A DNA stretch of 64,000 nucleotides from Marinifaba aquimaris (GTDB lineage: Bacteria; Pseudomonadota; Gammaproteobacteria; Enterobacterales; Alteromonadaceae), in contig NZ_JABULX010000024.1 in the NCBI RefSeq assembly GCF_013328345.1, forward strand, positions 1 through 64,000, given 5' to 3'. The notes under the pieces are model-generated. The model searched no databases. It was not told the DNA's origin and saw only the letters and a program-made list of their open reading frames with translations. The translations under genes were made by a program, and so were the position numbers. This document shows positions 36,500-45,240 of the stretch, piece after piece (position 1 is the first letter of the stretch; every line of letters begins with the position of its first letter).

Positions 36500-37063
36500 C
36501 TAATCAATTAAGTGTGCATTATCCATGCGTTTATAGACACCAAAAGCCGAAATCCCCGCCCAGCAAATCTGCAAAGTGAAAACTGGTAAATTATCCTGCT
36601 GCCATAAAAGGGGTAGCAAAGCCACCGACGCATAAAAGTTGAAGCTTAAGTACTGAATATGGCTTAATTTTTTACTCGAAAACAAAAAGTAAGATAAACA
36701 AAATACAAAACTTGATGACCAACCTAAAGACGTATAAAAGTTGAGTGAAGTTAGTCCCGATTGCCAAGCGGACCAGGTACAAAACCCGATAAAACTAATA
36801 AAGCCTACATAGAAGGCTTGTTTGGGTATCGCTACCTTAGTGATATCAACCTTTATCAGCAGTAAAAAAGATATAACGGCCCAAAAGGTGTTAATGACAA
36901 CAGCTTGATAGGAAGATAAAAACAAAGAGCTAATCACTAAACTCAGTGCTGCAACTAAGTTACCGCCATAGTAGATATCATTGCGCCAGTTTTTGACGAC
37001 AGAAATATAACCGTGGTTAACTAAATAGAGAATAGAACCGAGCCAACCTAAAAACGCAACCAC
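36500..37063 (-). CDS. CBU_0592-like membrane protein with two repeats
   Basis: A 187-residue all-helical membrane protein. The part FLGWLGSILYLVNHGYIS...YYGGNLVAALSLVISSLFLSSYQAVVINTFWAVISF follows the CBU_0592-like pattern, and a looser second copy covers residues 100-180. The start is a GTG whose G overlaps the TAG stop of the preceding gene (one base), so it is translationally coupled to the binding-protein gene. Function unknown. It is the last gene of a three-gene operon ending at 36500. Confidence 0.65.
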   Translation of the reverse strand: MVAFLGWLGSILYLVNHGYISVVKNWRNDIYYGGNLVAALSLVISSLFLSSYQAVVINTFWAVISFLLLIKVDITKVAIPKQAFYVGFISFIGFCTWSAWQSGLTSLNFYTSLGWSSSFVFCLSYFLFSSKKLSHIQYLSFNFYASVALLPLLWQQDNLPVFTLQICWAGISAFGVYKRMDNAHLID

Positions 37064-38052
37064 TATTGGATCTCCAAGTGCATATTTCGGATATACAGCT
37101 CTTTACCCACATGTGGCCCATTTAAAATAACGACCTGACTCAGATCGATCATGCTTTTATACAAACGGTCTGATTCAGAGGCTTTGAGTATCTTATCACT
37201 CCAATTTAAGACTAATACTCGTGTGCCTTGTGGCAAAGTGAAGTATTGCGTATTTGCCGATAAGCTCGTCTGACCGACGATGGCAGGATAACCTTCTGCA
37301 GTTATCAATTTTGCAATGTCTTTAGGGCGCTCGCGCTCCACTTGTTTGAGTTTTAAGCTAGCGATATCAGCCACTTGTGCAATCAAGCGATTGACTTGGG
37401 CAATAGCCTGTTTACCTTCATCCGTTTTAGCGGCAATTAAATGCATCGAATCTTGCTCTGCAATTTGTTCAACGTGTTTAATCAGTAGAGCTTGATCCTT
37501 ATACTGCTGATTGAGCATGGTATTCATCACACTTTTAGTCATAGGCAGAAAATCGATTTCATTTTGCAGCAAAGCCGCTAAGGCATCATTTTCATTGGCA
37601 AAAATCACTGCACTTTTAGTGAAGCCATCGATTTTCTCTCCATAGCTGTAGCCAGCTACTCGTCCAAACGTGTGTTTATCGAGTGCATTAAAATTGAGTT
37701 TACTCGCTTGCTGTCGGTTGTAGTAAATATGGTTTGTCACGGTAAAAATGGCGTCCGAATACAAAACGCTGGCAGCGCGCTGCTCTGTTTTAAAATAAGG
37801 AAAAGCCAAGGTTTGTTTACCCAAAGCGACTTGATTAAAAGCCAAGTCATAGTTTTGATAACGCCAGCTTATTTCATGGTCGTCTTGACTCACAATTTGA
37901 GTGAGTAACTCAGCTGCGCTGCCTAAAGGGGCAGATTGTGAATTGATATAAGGCTGCCATTGATTGGTTGCAACCGACATTGTTTTAGCTGAAACAGAAT
38001 AGGTAAAGAAAATAGCGATGGCCAAATTGGCGAGCGTGATAACTGATTTCAT
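37063..38052 (-). CDS. Periplasmic substrate-binding-like protein (SBP_bac_3 type)
   Basis: The frame opens at 38082, but ATG 38052 starts directly after the upstream stop (TAATATG) and yields a clean signal peptide (MKSVITLANLAIAIFFTYSVSAK). The 329-residue protein shows the two-lobed binding-protein pattern, with MSVATNQWQPYI near the mature start, ALGKQTLAFPYFKTEQRAASVLYSDAIF and LQNEIDFLPMTKSVMNTML. It lacks the companion ABC permease and ATPase, so it may work as a sensor or have lost transport. It is coupled on both sides: to a 432-residue membrane protein upstream and the CBU_0592-like gene downstream. Confidence 0.75.
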   Translation of the reverse strand: MKSVITLANLAIAIFFTYSVSAKTMSVATNQWQPYINSQSAPLGSAAELLTQIVSQDDHEISWRYQNYDLAFNQVALGKQTLAFPYFKTEQRAASVLYSDAIFTVTNHIYYNRQQASKLNFNALDKHTFGRVAGYSYGEKIDGFTKSAVIFANENDALAALLQNEIDFLPMTKSVMNTMLNQQYKDQALLIKHVEQIAEQDSMHLIAAKTDEGKQAIAQVNRLIAQVADIASLKLKQVERERPKDIAKLITAEGYPAIVGQTSLSANTQYFTLPQGTRVLVLNWSDKILKASESDRLYKSMIDLSQVVILNGPHVGKELYIRNMHLEIQ

Positions 38053-38053
38053 A

Positions 38054-39352
38054 TTAATTACGTTTGATGTAGCGATAAACAAGGATAAGTAGCAAGGTTA
38101 GGCCGAAGCCCAATGAAAACATGATGTCAGCATCAATTTCGGCAATCACACTTAAAAAGAATGAACTGCTAGAGTCGTTATAATCAAGTGCAGGCCTGCT
38201 CATCATTTCACGGCTAAATTCCGTCAAATACATAGATAACTCAAACACCGCCAAAAAGCTCAAACCAACCAGTAAAAAGTCTGTCATGACCGTACTGCGT
38301 TCACGCTTTTTATTGTCTTCCTCTTGTAGCTTGGCATTGCAAATTTCAATCATACGCTCAGAGTTTTCAACCAGCTGATCAAATTTCCAGCCATTCAAAA
38401 TAGCTTCGAGCAATGCCCGATTTGGTTTGGTTAAGTATTTAATGTGTTCATAAAATACAATTTGGTTAAGCCTAGAAGCGGTGCGGGTTCGCGCTAACGT
38501 TTTAATGATGGTTTGTTTATTTCCTTGACCGTAAGCAGTTTCAATTGCACCGCGCAGTGCGTTGTTACAGTTCTCTTGTGAGACATAAAAATACTGCGAT
38601 AGTACCATGATATCCAGATAAGGATCTTGCCCTACTTCTGCAGCATTGTTAACCGCATAATTAAGCCAAGTCAGTGAATAGTGTTTATCGCCATTAATGA
38701 TATCAGTGGCATCTTCAGGTCGATTTGTTTTCGCTAGCCATGCTGTTAAAACAGCCTGTATCGACGTATCAGCTAGCTGAGTATCGTCGAGTAAAAGGGT
38801 TCTTGCGGTCCAAGCAATATCGACATTGTCAGGCGCAGCCGTGAGTTCAAATTGGTTCGAAAGTTTAGGCCTTAGTTTAATGATGTCTTGGCAAAAAGCC
38901 GGATAGTACTTTTCAATGATAGGCTCTGCGGCTGCTTGTACCTTATCTTCAATTAGTTCTACTGGTACATCTTGACTACGCTCAATCTCACTAAGTGTTG
39001 GCAACTCAATATTGATATCAACTTCAACAACAGCAATATTGTTAGGGAAAACATGAAAAACAACATTGTTTGTACCTTCGGGCTGCCAAGCCATCAGTCG
39101 AATATCATTAGAGTTAATATCTGTTGATTGATATTGACGAACCTTATCTTGTTGCCCACCTAAATATAAAAATTGCCCTAACCATTTATTGTGACTCTGC
39201 TGATTAGCGGTAGTGTCATCGGAAATATCCGCTAGCTCCACTTGTTTAAGTGAATCGGTAAACACTTTAGAAAATTGATCGACCCCTAAGTGCAAACTGA
39301 GCGGCGAGAAGATAGGCGCAATGGCGCGAAACGTTAACTTCGTATTAGACAT
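38054..39352 (-). CDS. Unrecognised protein with two C-terminal membrane helices
   Basis: A 432-residue protein I do not recognise. Residues 1-360 look cytoplasmic and mixed alpha/beta, without cysteine clusters or a nucleotide-binding motif. Two hydrophobic helices at about 365-385 and 410-428 (VMTDFLLVGLSFLAVFELSMYL and FSLGFGLTLLLILVYRYIKRN) place it at the inner membrane as a tail-anchored protein. It heads a tight operon, with only one base separating its stop from the next start, and shares a 203-base intergenic region with the divergent ToxR/CadC-like regulator. This arrangement suggests that the regulator controls the operon. Confidence 0.6.
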   Translation of the reverse strand: MSNTKLTFRAIAPIFSPLSLHLGVDQFSKVFTDSLKQVELADISDDTTANQQSHNKWLGQFLYLGGQQDKVRQYQSTDINSNDIRLMAWQPEGTNNVVFHVFPNNIAVVEVDINIELPTLSEIERSQDVPVELIEDKVQAAAEPIIEKYYPAFCQDIIKLRPKLSNQFELTAAPDNVDIAWTARTLLLDDTQLADTSIQAVLTAWLAKTNRPEDATDIINGDKHYSLTWLNYAVNNAAEVGQDPYLDIMVLSQYFYVSQENCNNALRGAIETAYGQGNKQTIIKTLARTRTASRLNQIVFYEHIKYLTKPNRALLEAILNGWKFDQLVENSERMIEICNAKLQEEDNKKRERSTVMTDFLLVGLSFLAVFELSMYLTEFSREMMSRPALDYNDSSSSFFLSVIAEIDADIMFSLGFGLTLLLILVYRYIKRN

Positions 39353-39555
39353 TTAAAGATGTAAATTCCAGTATATAACTGTCCGCATACTAACAAGCCA
39401 CCAAACAAGATAAAAGACCACTTATTTGAAACGACAGTGATTTTTTGTAACTGTGACAAGGTGTTAATCACAGCGGCCTATCTGATAGAGTTTCTATCGT
39501 GTCATCGCTAAGCTACAATGCCGAACACTGAGCAGTTGGACGAGCAAATTAAACC

Positions 39556-41183
39556 GTGGCGTTATATTTAACGGATCAAATACAAGTTGATACTGAAAAC
39601 ACCTGATCCTCTTTCCCGATCAGCGAGAAGTCACAATAAGACCAAAAACCTTCTCTTTACTGCAACACTTTATCCTGCAACCGAAAACCTTAATCAGTAA
39701 ACAAACCCTGCTTGATGAAGTGTGGGATGATGTTATCGTTGATGAACAAGTATTGTTTCAAACCATTCGAGAATTAAGACAAGCCTTTAATAACCCTAAA
39801 ATTATTAAAAACATTCCTCGCAAAGGGTACATTTGGCAAGCGAGTGTTGAGCTAATCACAGAGATAAATACTGAGCTAAAAACTGAGCTAAATTCAGCAG
39901 TTGATGATGAGTCAGCCACAAAAACAACCCCAAATAGTGCAATGAATCACTCAGCTAATGAAGTGAGTAATTCACAAACCAATGAAAAAGCAGGGTTAAC
40001 CAACAAACAAAAACTTAATAAATACAGTCTTATCCCGTCAGCATTGTTATCAATAGGCTTAATGTGCAGTATTAGCTACCAAGTACTTTTAAAACCAGAG
40101 GAAAATTTCCCACCTGCCTTTAAACAAACGCAAAAGCAATCAGGCTCTTTGATTATCTTGCCGTTTGATAATCAGTTAGCGAACCCAGCTTATAGTTGGT
40201 TACGACTCGGGGCGATGGATCAGATTAATCAGCAAATTACCTCGACTACCTCGTTATCTGTGATGAATACCGAATATGTACTCGATATGATAAATACGGC
40301 AGATAGCAAAGCCCCATCAAAGTTGGTTAATCGTCTATTTGAGCTGACCGGTGCATTAGTGGTTGTTGAAACTCAAGTTTCAGGTGACCCAGGTGATTTT
40401 CAAATCAGCTACAACTTTCATTACCCAGATCACATCAAACAAGGTGTACTGTTTGCGCAATCGATTGACCAAGGTTTGAGTCAACTTGCCAATACGATTG
40501 CTCAAACCACGGGGACAAAAAAGACCAGTTACGACAATTTTAATAACCAGCTCATGGCTAAAGCTTGGCAACACATACATCAAAGGCAATGGCGACAAGC
40601 TCAAGAGTTATTAACTGCAAAAGTAGCCATAGCCGATAGCCAATACTCTAGCCAAGCTCACTTTCTATTGGCATTGAGTTATTATCGACAAAATCAGTTT
40701 GAACAGTCGACTAGAGTGATTAAGCAGGCGCTAGGTAAAATAGACACTGAAGATAAAAACCTTAAAAAACTACATTTTTTAAATGCCTTAAATCAAGTTG
40801 CTCAAAACAAACTTGAATTTGCACTTGTCCAGTTGCAACACATTCAATCAGCTCAAACAATCACTGATAGGCTTTATTTGGCTTATAGCTTTGAATTATT
40901 AGGCCAAATTCAATTAGCCAAGCACAATGTGGAGCAAGCTTTTTCTGCCTTTAACCAAGCCTTGTTTTATCACCAACAAATAAATTGCCCAACAGGCCAG
41001 TTTTTCACTTACCTGCAATTGGCCAATATTGGCTATCAAATGCAGCAAGAAGAATTTGCCGAGCAAAACTTACACAAAGCAAAACACTTGATAACCCAGA
41101 AGAAAGTTGCGTTCCCGCTGCAAACAATCGCAGAACGCGATTTTAAAAAAGCATTTAAAATCATTGATTTTAGAAAATTTTAG
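39556..41183 (+). pseudogene. ToxR/CadC-like winged-helix regulator with TPR-like periplasmic part, frameshifted near 39600
   Basis: The uninterrupted frame starts only at GTG 39720, in the middle of a winged helix. Read back from there, the same frame continues to about 39603 as LILFPDQREVTIRPKTFSLLQHFI, the normal OmpR/ToxR-type beginning, but has no start codon before a stop at 39594. Another frame from GTG 39556 encodes VALYLTDQIQVDTENT and stops at 39604, right where the first frame takes over. Adding one base between 39600 and 39603 joins them into QVDTENT-LILFPDQ. The joined protein has a DNA-binding domain (residues 1-105), a linker, one membrane helix at about 40020-40085, and a periplasmic part with TPR-like repeats. 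It resembles CadC/ToxR-type one-component regulators. Real pseudogene or sequence error cannot be told apart here. Confidence 0.75.
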
Positions 41184-41251
41184 AGACTTTTATTGGTAAC
41201 TAAGTATTAAAAATCTCAATCTAATTGAGTTCATACAAGGAGAACTCGATT

Positions 41252-42376
41252 ATGAAATTTGAAGCCACAATCAACAAACGAACACTGGTCAGTTTATCTA
41301 TATTCCTCGCATTTGCAGTAATGTTAGTCACATCAGTGCTAATGTTTTTAACCAGTCACAACCATCAAACAGCCTTGATTCACACAGTTATAGGTTTTGT
41401 ACTGGTGGGCTTTGTACTTTGGCATATTAAAAACAACTTCCGTCCTTTAAAACAATACTGGCGCTGGCGTAATAACAAAATAATGAATACCAGTATGCTA
41501 ATCGCATGCTTATTATCTTTGTCATTGCTCGGACTTGCATTGGCTCAATTTGCGCCTTTTCAAATGTTTTATCAATGGGGGCAAACGCAGCGTACTATGT
41601 CAGCTAACACACAAGAAAATGAATTTACCTATCAAACAATCGATATGCCTATTGTTACTCAGCAAGGGCAAAAGATAAGTATTGATATGAAAAAAGGGCC
41701 TTACTTTAGCTTTCCACAATATGCGATTTGGTTAGAAACACTAGAAGGCGAGTTTGTTCAGCCTCTTTATGTCACAAGTAAGTTGGCACAAAACGATTTC
41801 TATTTTAAAGCCAGTTATAAAAACAAAGAGAATGCGATTAGCGATAACCTGATGTTTTCAGAAAATCACAACATCAATGATTATGTGAATTTTGAAGAAT
41901 CGAGAGAAACGGCAAGCCAAAGATTAAGACCTGAATCTTTACCAGTATTTTTACACAAGCTAGGCAAACAAAGTAAAGACGGTTTATACGTACCCACTAA
42001 AGGCGATTTAATTGCAGATGCTTATACCGGTGCAACTATGCTTGAGAACTTCTTATTAAATAGTAAAAGTGAACAAGCGTTGTCAGGTCAATATCGAGTT
42101 CGATTTGAGATAAACCAATCATTTGATTTTAATCATTATTATTCAAGTGACCGTTTCCCTGAAGATGACATTTATTCTGGCGATGGGTTTACAGCTCAAC
42201 CTTCTGTTGTTTATGAGGCCATCGTCGATTTTGATAGCACACAAACCTACTTCGCAATGCAGCTTATTGGCAGAGGTCATCACTCAGGCAGAAATGGCGA
42301 TATATATACCGATATGGAAAATCTAACAACTGCCAAAGAAATGATTGATAGAGTCATTGTTGGTATTAACGAGTAG
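41252..42376 (+). CDS. Membrane protein with DUF4405-like N-terminus and DUF2271-like C-terminus
   Basis: I start at ATG 41252, nine bases after AGGAG. The 374-residue protein has about three membrane helices in residues 10-110 with conserved-looking histidines (SHNHQTALIHTVIGFVLVGFVLWHIKNN), as in DUF4405/cytochrome b561-like proteins that hold heme. The remainder is periplasmic, with YAIWLETLEGEFVQPLYVTS, LIADAYTGATMLENFLL and QYRVRFEINQSFDFN, recalling DUF2271, a family of periplasmic accessory proteins for flavin- or heme-linked electron transfer. Both assignments are by pattern memory. It lies 68 bases after the ToxR/CadC-like gene and may be its target. Confidence 0.6.
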   Translation: MKFEATINKRTLVSLSIFLAFAVMLVTSVLMFLTSHNHQTALIHTVIGFVLVGFVLWHIKNNFRPLKQYWRWRNNKIMNTSMLIACLLSLSLLGLALAQFAPFQMFYQWGQTQRTMSANTQENEFTYQTIDMPIVTQQGQKISIDMKKGPYFSFPQYAIWLETLEGEFVQPLYVTSKLAQNDFYFKASYKNKENAISDNLMFSENHNINDYVNFEESRETASQRLRPESLPVFLHKLGKQSKDGLYVPTKGDLIADAYTGATMLENFLLNSKSEQALSGQYRVRFEINQSFDFNHYYSSDRFPEDDIYSGDGFTAQPSVVYEAIVDFDSTQTYFAMQLIGRGHHSGRNGDIYTDMENLTTAKEMIDRVIVGINE

Positions 42377-42409
42377 CAATAATTCTAATTATTAAATGGT
42401 AAGAACCTA

Positions 42410-42451
42410 TAAAATTGACCACTGCTACTTTATGTGTAGTGGCCAATTTTA
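42410..42451. terminator. Hairpin between convergent genes
   Basis: Long imperfect arms, TAAAATTGACCACTGCTAC and GTGTAGTGGCCAATTTTA, with a short AT loop. It lies between a plus-strand membrane-protein gene and the minus-strand Rap1a/Tai-like gene. Confidence 0.7.
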
Positions 42452-42454
42452 TAG

Positions 42455-42840
42455 TTAATTACAGGGGTACTTTACTAAATAAGCATGATGAACAAGAGAG
42501 TAAGCAGGTTGAGATAATAAAGACTCACTTTGCATTAATCCGAAGCTAACTAAAGTATCCACTAAGTTATAAACATTGGGTTGATGTTTATTTGAACAAA
42601 AGTGAGTAATATGATTAGTTTTTTCATTGAAAGACGATTGGCTCGCAATACCGTTGATAAAACTAGTGCAACGGCATGATGTGCAGGTGACTTAACTTTG
42701 TCCCATTCCCAAACTTTATTTCTCCAATCACCTAGCGTGATACTACAAGCTTGTAGAAGAAGTTTACCAGTTAAGGGGCTATTATTAGCACTTGCACAGA
42801 AAGAGCAGCAAAACAAAAGTGAAAAAAATAGGTATTTCAT
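42455..42840 (-). pseudogene. Rap1a/Tai-like immunity protein, frameshifted
   Basis: The open frame 42840-42562 encodes a signal peptide (MKYLFFSLLFCCSFCASA) and then SPLTGKLLLQACSITLGDW, but ends in unrelated residues. A second frame takes over near 42660-42690 and runs to the TAA at 42455, encoding FINGIASQ, THFCSN, NVYNLVDTLVSF and LVHHAYLVKYPC. The order of a leading Cys, a Gly-Ile stretch, a Phe-Cys pair and a Pro-Cys end is that of the Rap1a/Tai family of type VI secretion immunity proteins. One base appears to be missing. The ribosome site AAGGAAAG is intact. Family call is moderate. Confidence 0.6.
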
Positions 42841-43182
42841 GATCTTTCCTTAATCATTATAAAAACTTAGTTTGATAGAGTTATGAGTTTAAATCACAAA
42901 TTAGTAGAACTAAACGTCAGACTATTACTTGACCATATCACCACTCAATGGAATGACAATATAGAAAAAACAGTAGTATTGCTATTTATGAGTCATCAGT
43001 TCCCATAAAATAATTAATCAAATTGACGCCTTAAATTGAGTACTGTAGGTTTCATTATTAAACGCATCTGCTCAAACCAACGACTTTAGAATTTTTAGTA
43101 TATCTCTCTCCTTGACACCCTCAAATTAATGGTTAGATTAATAATCACTAATGGATGAGATAATACACAAAAGGATTTAATT
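42841..43182. other. Intergenic stretch of 342 bases
   Basis: It holds the promoter of the Rap1a/Tai-like gene on the left and a candidate promoter near 43112 on the right. A 41-codon plus-strand open frame at 42883-43008 has a poor ribosome site and no recognisable motif, so I do not call it a gene. The stretch is AT-rich. Confidence 0.5.
43112..43139 (+). promoter_or_regulatory. Candidate sigma-70 promoter of the orphan small genes
   Basis: TTGACA at 43112 and TAGATT at 43134 are spaced by 16 bases, 44 bases before the GTG start of the 104-residue gene. The -35 box is perfect and the -10 box is weak. Confidence 0.4.
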
Positions 43183-43497
43183 GTGAGTTCAAAAATTAGC
43201 TCATTTGAGAGGTTAGGTGCAGCTGGTCGAATAGCTTCTTTTAGTAGTTATCTTTATAAAGGTTTTTTCGGTAATGCAAATGAGGCATACAAACGAATTT
43301 ACCCTAGCGTAAAGTCAACGATTCAAACTTACGGTAGAAAATCTAAGGAGGCTGAAAGCTTACTCCTTCTATTAGCCGATCTTGCACCTAAAGGTGCAAA
43401 GAGAAGGAATTTTACTAGGCGATATATCTCACCATTAGATGGGTGGGAAAGGTTGCCCAAGGATCCTAACTCCATCCCTTTTGGTTATTGGTACTAG
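43183..43497 (+). CDS. Orphan small basic protein
   Basis: A 104-residue protein that starts with GTG after an AAAGGA site. The residues are strongly basic (KGAKRRNFTRRY) with a helical N-terminal half and a tail rich in Pro and aromatic residues (SPLDGWERLPKDPNSIPFGYWY). I recognise no family. It is followed two bases after its stop by a gene for a small membrane protein, so the two form a pair. Its place next to a Rap1a/Tai-like gene hints at a toxin-immunity neighbourhood, but nothing in the sequence shows toxicity. Confidence 0.5.
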   Translation: MSSKISSFERLGAAGRIASFSSYLYKGFFGNANEAYKRIYPSVKSTIQTYGRKSKEAESLLLLLADLAPKGAKRRNFTRRYISPLDGWERLPKDPNSIPFGYWY

Positions 43498-43499
43498 CA

Positions 43500-43901
43500 A
43501 TGCTTAAACAATATTTTTGGCATAGCTTACTTATATTATTAGTACTGACTTCCGTATGGGATATTTACTATGCCAATACAGTGCCAGATATATTAGCCCC
43601 AGTTCACCCAGCCTCTATTTCAGCTGCAATAATATTACTAGACTGGCTTACAATATTTGCATGTTTAGGCATCATTAGAAAATATTACCTAGGCTCCTAC
43701 TTATTTTGGCAATTAATTTTAATAAGCCAGATAGTAGTTACTTGCTTAGCTTTTTATTACGAGATAAGTGCTGGCGGCTATACCTTTAATGAAATTCTGA
43801 TATACGGAAACATTCTATTCTGGTTAGCAGGTTTGTTTTTATTGCCTTTGTATAAATATCAAAAAATACTTAAATTGAATAAAGCAATTAACCTAAGCTA
43901 A
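43500..43901 (+). CDS. Small four-helix membrane protein
   Basis: The frame opens at TTG 43488, but ATG 43500 lies two bases after the stop of the basic-protein gene, giving a 133-residue protein. It has about four hydrophobic helices and ends in a lysine-rich tail (LYKYQKILKLNK). No family recognised. It is coupled to the preceding gene, so the two products probably work together. Its end overlaps the convergent porin gene by four bases. Confidence 0.55.
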   Translation: MLKQYFWHSLLILLVLTSVWDIYYANTVPDILAPVHPASISAAIILLDWLTIFACLGIIRKYYLGSYLFWQLILISQIVVTCLAFYYEISAGGYTFNEILIYGNILFWLAGLFLLPLYKYQKILKLNKAINLS

Positions 43902-45220
43902 AACCCAAAATGCAGTCGAGTTTGCCAAATTTTAGTATCTTGATCGATATATTCGGCATCTACCTTATTTGTCGCTTCGGCATCAATATAGTTAAATTGC
44001 AGCTTTAGATTATCTTCTAAATACCAGTTGGTACCCAAAATCAGTGTGGTCAAGTCGCCACCGTAGGTTAATTCATCTTCGAGGAAGTTAGCTTTGTCAT
44101 AGCGAATAGCAACCTCCCATGCCCCCCAACCGCCTTCAGATAGTGATTTTTCAGGACGTGGCGATTTCATCGAGCCCTTTTTACTACTGTATCGCCACTG
44201 CTCGCCCGTTAGCACATAAGAAGCCGTTAGATTATACGCATCGACATCAACACTGCCGCCTTCAAGCTTATCCGCACTTGAAAGCATATACTCGGCTAAA
44301 AATAGTAAGTTTTGGTGTTTTAAAATACCTTCAACGCCAAAGTTATCACTGCCATCCGATGCAAATTTTTCGGTCTCAACCATGCGGTTAGTTGGTTTTG
44401 AGCCTGGTCTTGCTCGGTAACGCAACTCTTTGTTGTCACGCCCCAAATCAAGCATCATATAACTGGTACCTAAGTGTACTAAAGAAGACTTTTCGTTTAT
44501 TGGCGCATAAGTTAACCGATTTGTTATAAAGCGTGTTTCTTCATAACTAGATGTATCATCTTCTTCTATTTCACTGTAATCCAGTCCTACACCCGTGCTA
44601 AAAGTCCAATTTTCACCCAAATATCGCCACTGTAGGCCCAGTGCTCTATCAGGTGCAAAAGTATCAACCGAAGCTCTTTCCATCATGATTTGATGCGCTG
44701 AACTTTGGGTATTACTCAAACCGAAAGCATATTTTTGAAAACCTAAACTTAAGATTTGATCGTCCCAACCTTTGAAAGCAATATTGGCATCTTTAACTTC
44801 AACTTCATCGTCAGAAAAATCAACTTCAAGCTCATATTCCCACTCTTTTGCAAACTTTCCTTCAAGCCCCAAACGAAAGCGACGTATACTGGTATCTTTT
44901 TCAGCTGGCGTATAACTCGCATCTTTGCCCGTTAGCATTTCATCTGCATCAACATAATCGGCTTGAAAACGCGCTTTAAACTCTAAAGCGCTTTGTCCAT
45001 CACTGGAGACCAACTCTGGCGCGGGTGAACTTTTAGAAAACTTGAACTGTTGTTTTTGCTTAACGGCTGATTTCAATTCATTTAATTCTTTTTGTAACGC
45101 TTCTAAGCGCAATTCTAACGCTCTAATTTTATCGGCATCTGACGCCATAGCAGGCATGGCTGCTATGGCGATTAATAACGAAGTCGCGACAGCGAGTGGC
45201 TTTTTAGTTTGGCAAGACAT
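43898..45220 (-). CDS. Phosphate-selective porin O/P-like outer-membrane protein
   Basis: A 440-residue protein with a signal peptide (ends PAMA-SDAD), a short coiled coil (residues 28-60, KIRALELRLEALQKELNELK), and a 16-stranded-type barrel. The motifs FKARFQADYVDAD, RRFRLGLEGKFAKEWEYELEVDFSDDEVEVKDANIAFKGW and the C-terminal WQTRLHFGF with terminal Phe are those of OprP/OprO-like porins. It admits small anions or other solutes across the outer membrane. It is the third gene of an operon, 20 bases after a GGDEF-EAL gene, downstream of a PhnD-like binding protein gene. Confidence 0.88.
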   Translation of the reverse strand: MSCQTKKPLAVATSLLIAIAAMPAMASDADKIRALELRLEALQKELNELKSAVKQKQQFKFSKSSPAPELVSSDGQSALEFKARFQADYVDADEMLTGKDASYTPAEKDTSIRRFRLGLEGKFAKEWEYELEVDFSDDEVEVKDANIAFKGWDDQILSLGFQKYAFGLSNTQSSAHQIMMERASVDTFAPDRALGLQWRYLGENWTFSTGVGLDYSEIEEDDTSSYEETRFITNRLTYAPINEKSSLVHLGTSYMMLDLGRDNKELRYRARPGSKPTNRMVETEKFASDGSDNFGVEGILKHQNLLFLAEYMLSSADKLEGGSVDVDAYNLTASYVLTGEQWRYSSKKGSMKSPRPEKSLSEGGWGAWEVAIRYDKANFLEDELTYGGDLTTLILGTNWYLEDNLKLQFNYIDAEATNKVDAEYIDQDTKIWQTRLHFGF

Positions 45221-45240
45221 GGCTTAACAAGTCCTTAGTG

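Noticed and set aside
39594-39610. Programmed -1 frameshifting in the ToxR/CadC-like gene
   Set aside because: The site GAAAACACCTGA lacks a classic slippery heptamer and I see no strong hairpin just after it, so a mutation or error is more likely, although not proven.
42883-43008. A 41-codon plus-strand frame in the gap before the orphan small genes
   Set aside because: Poor ribosome site, no motif and no coupling to neighbours.
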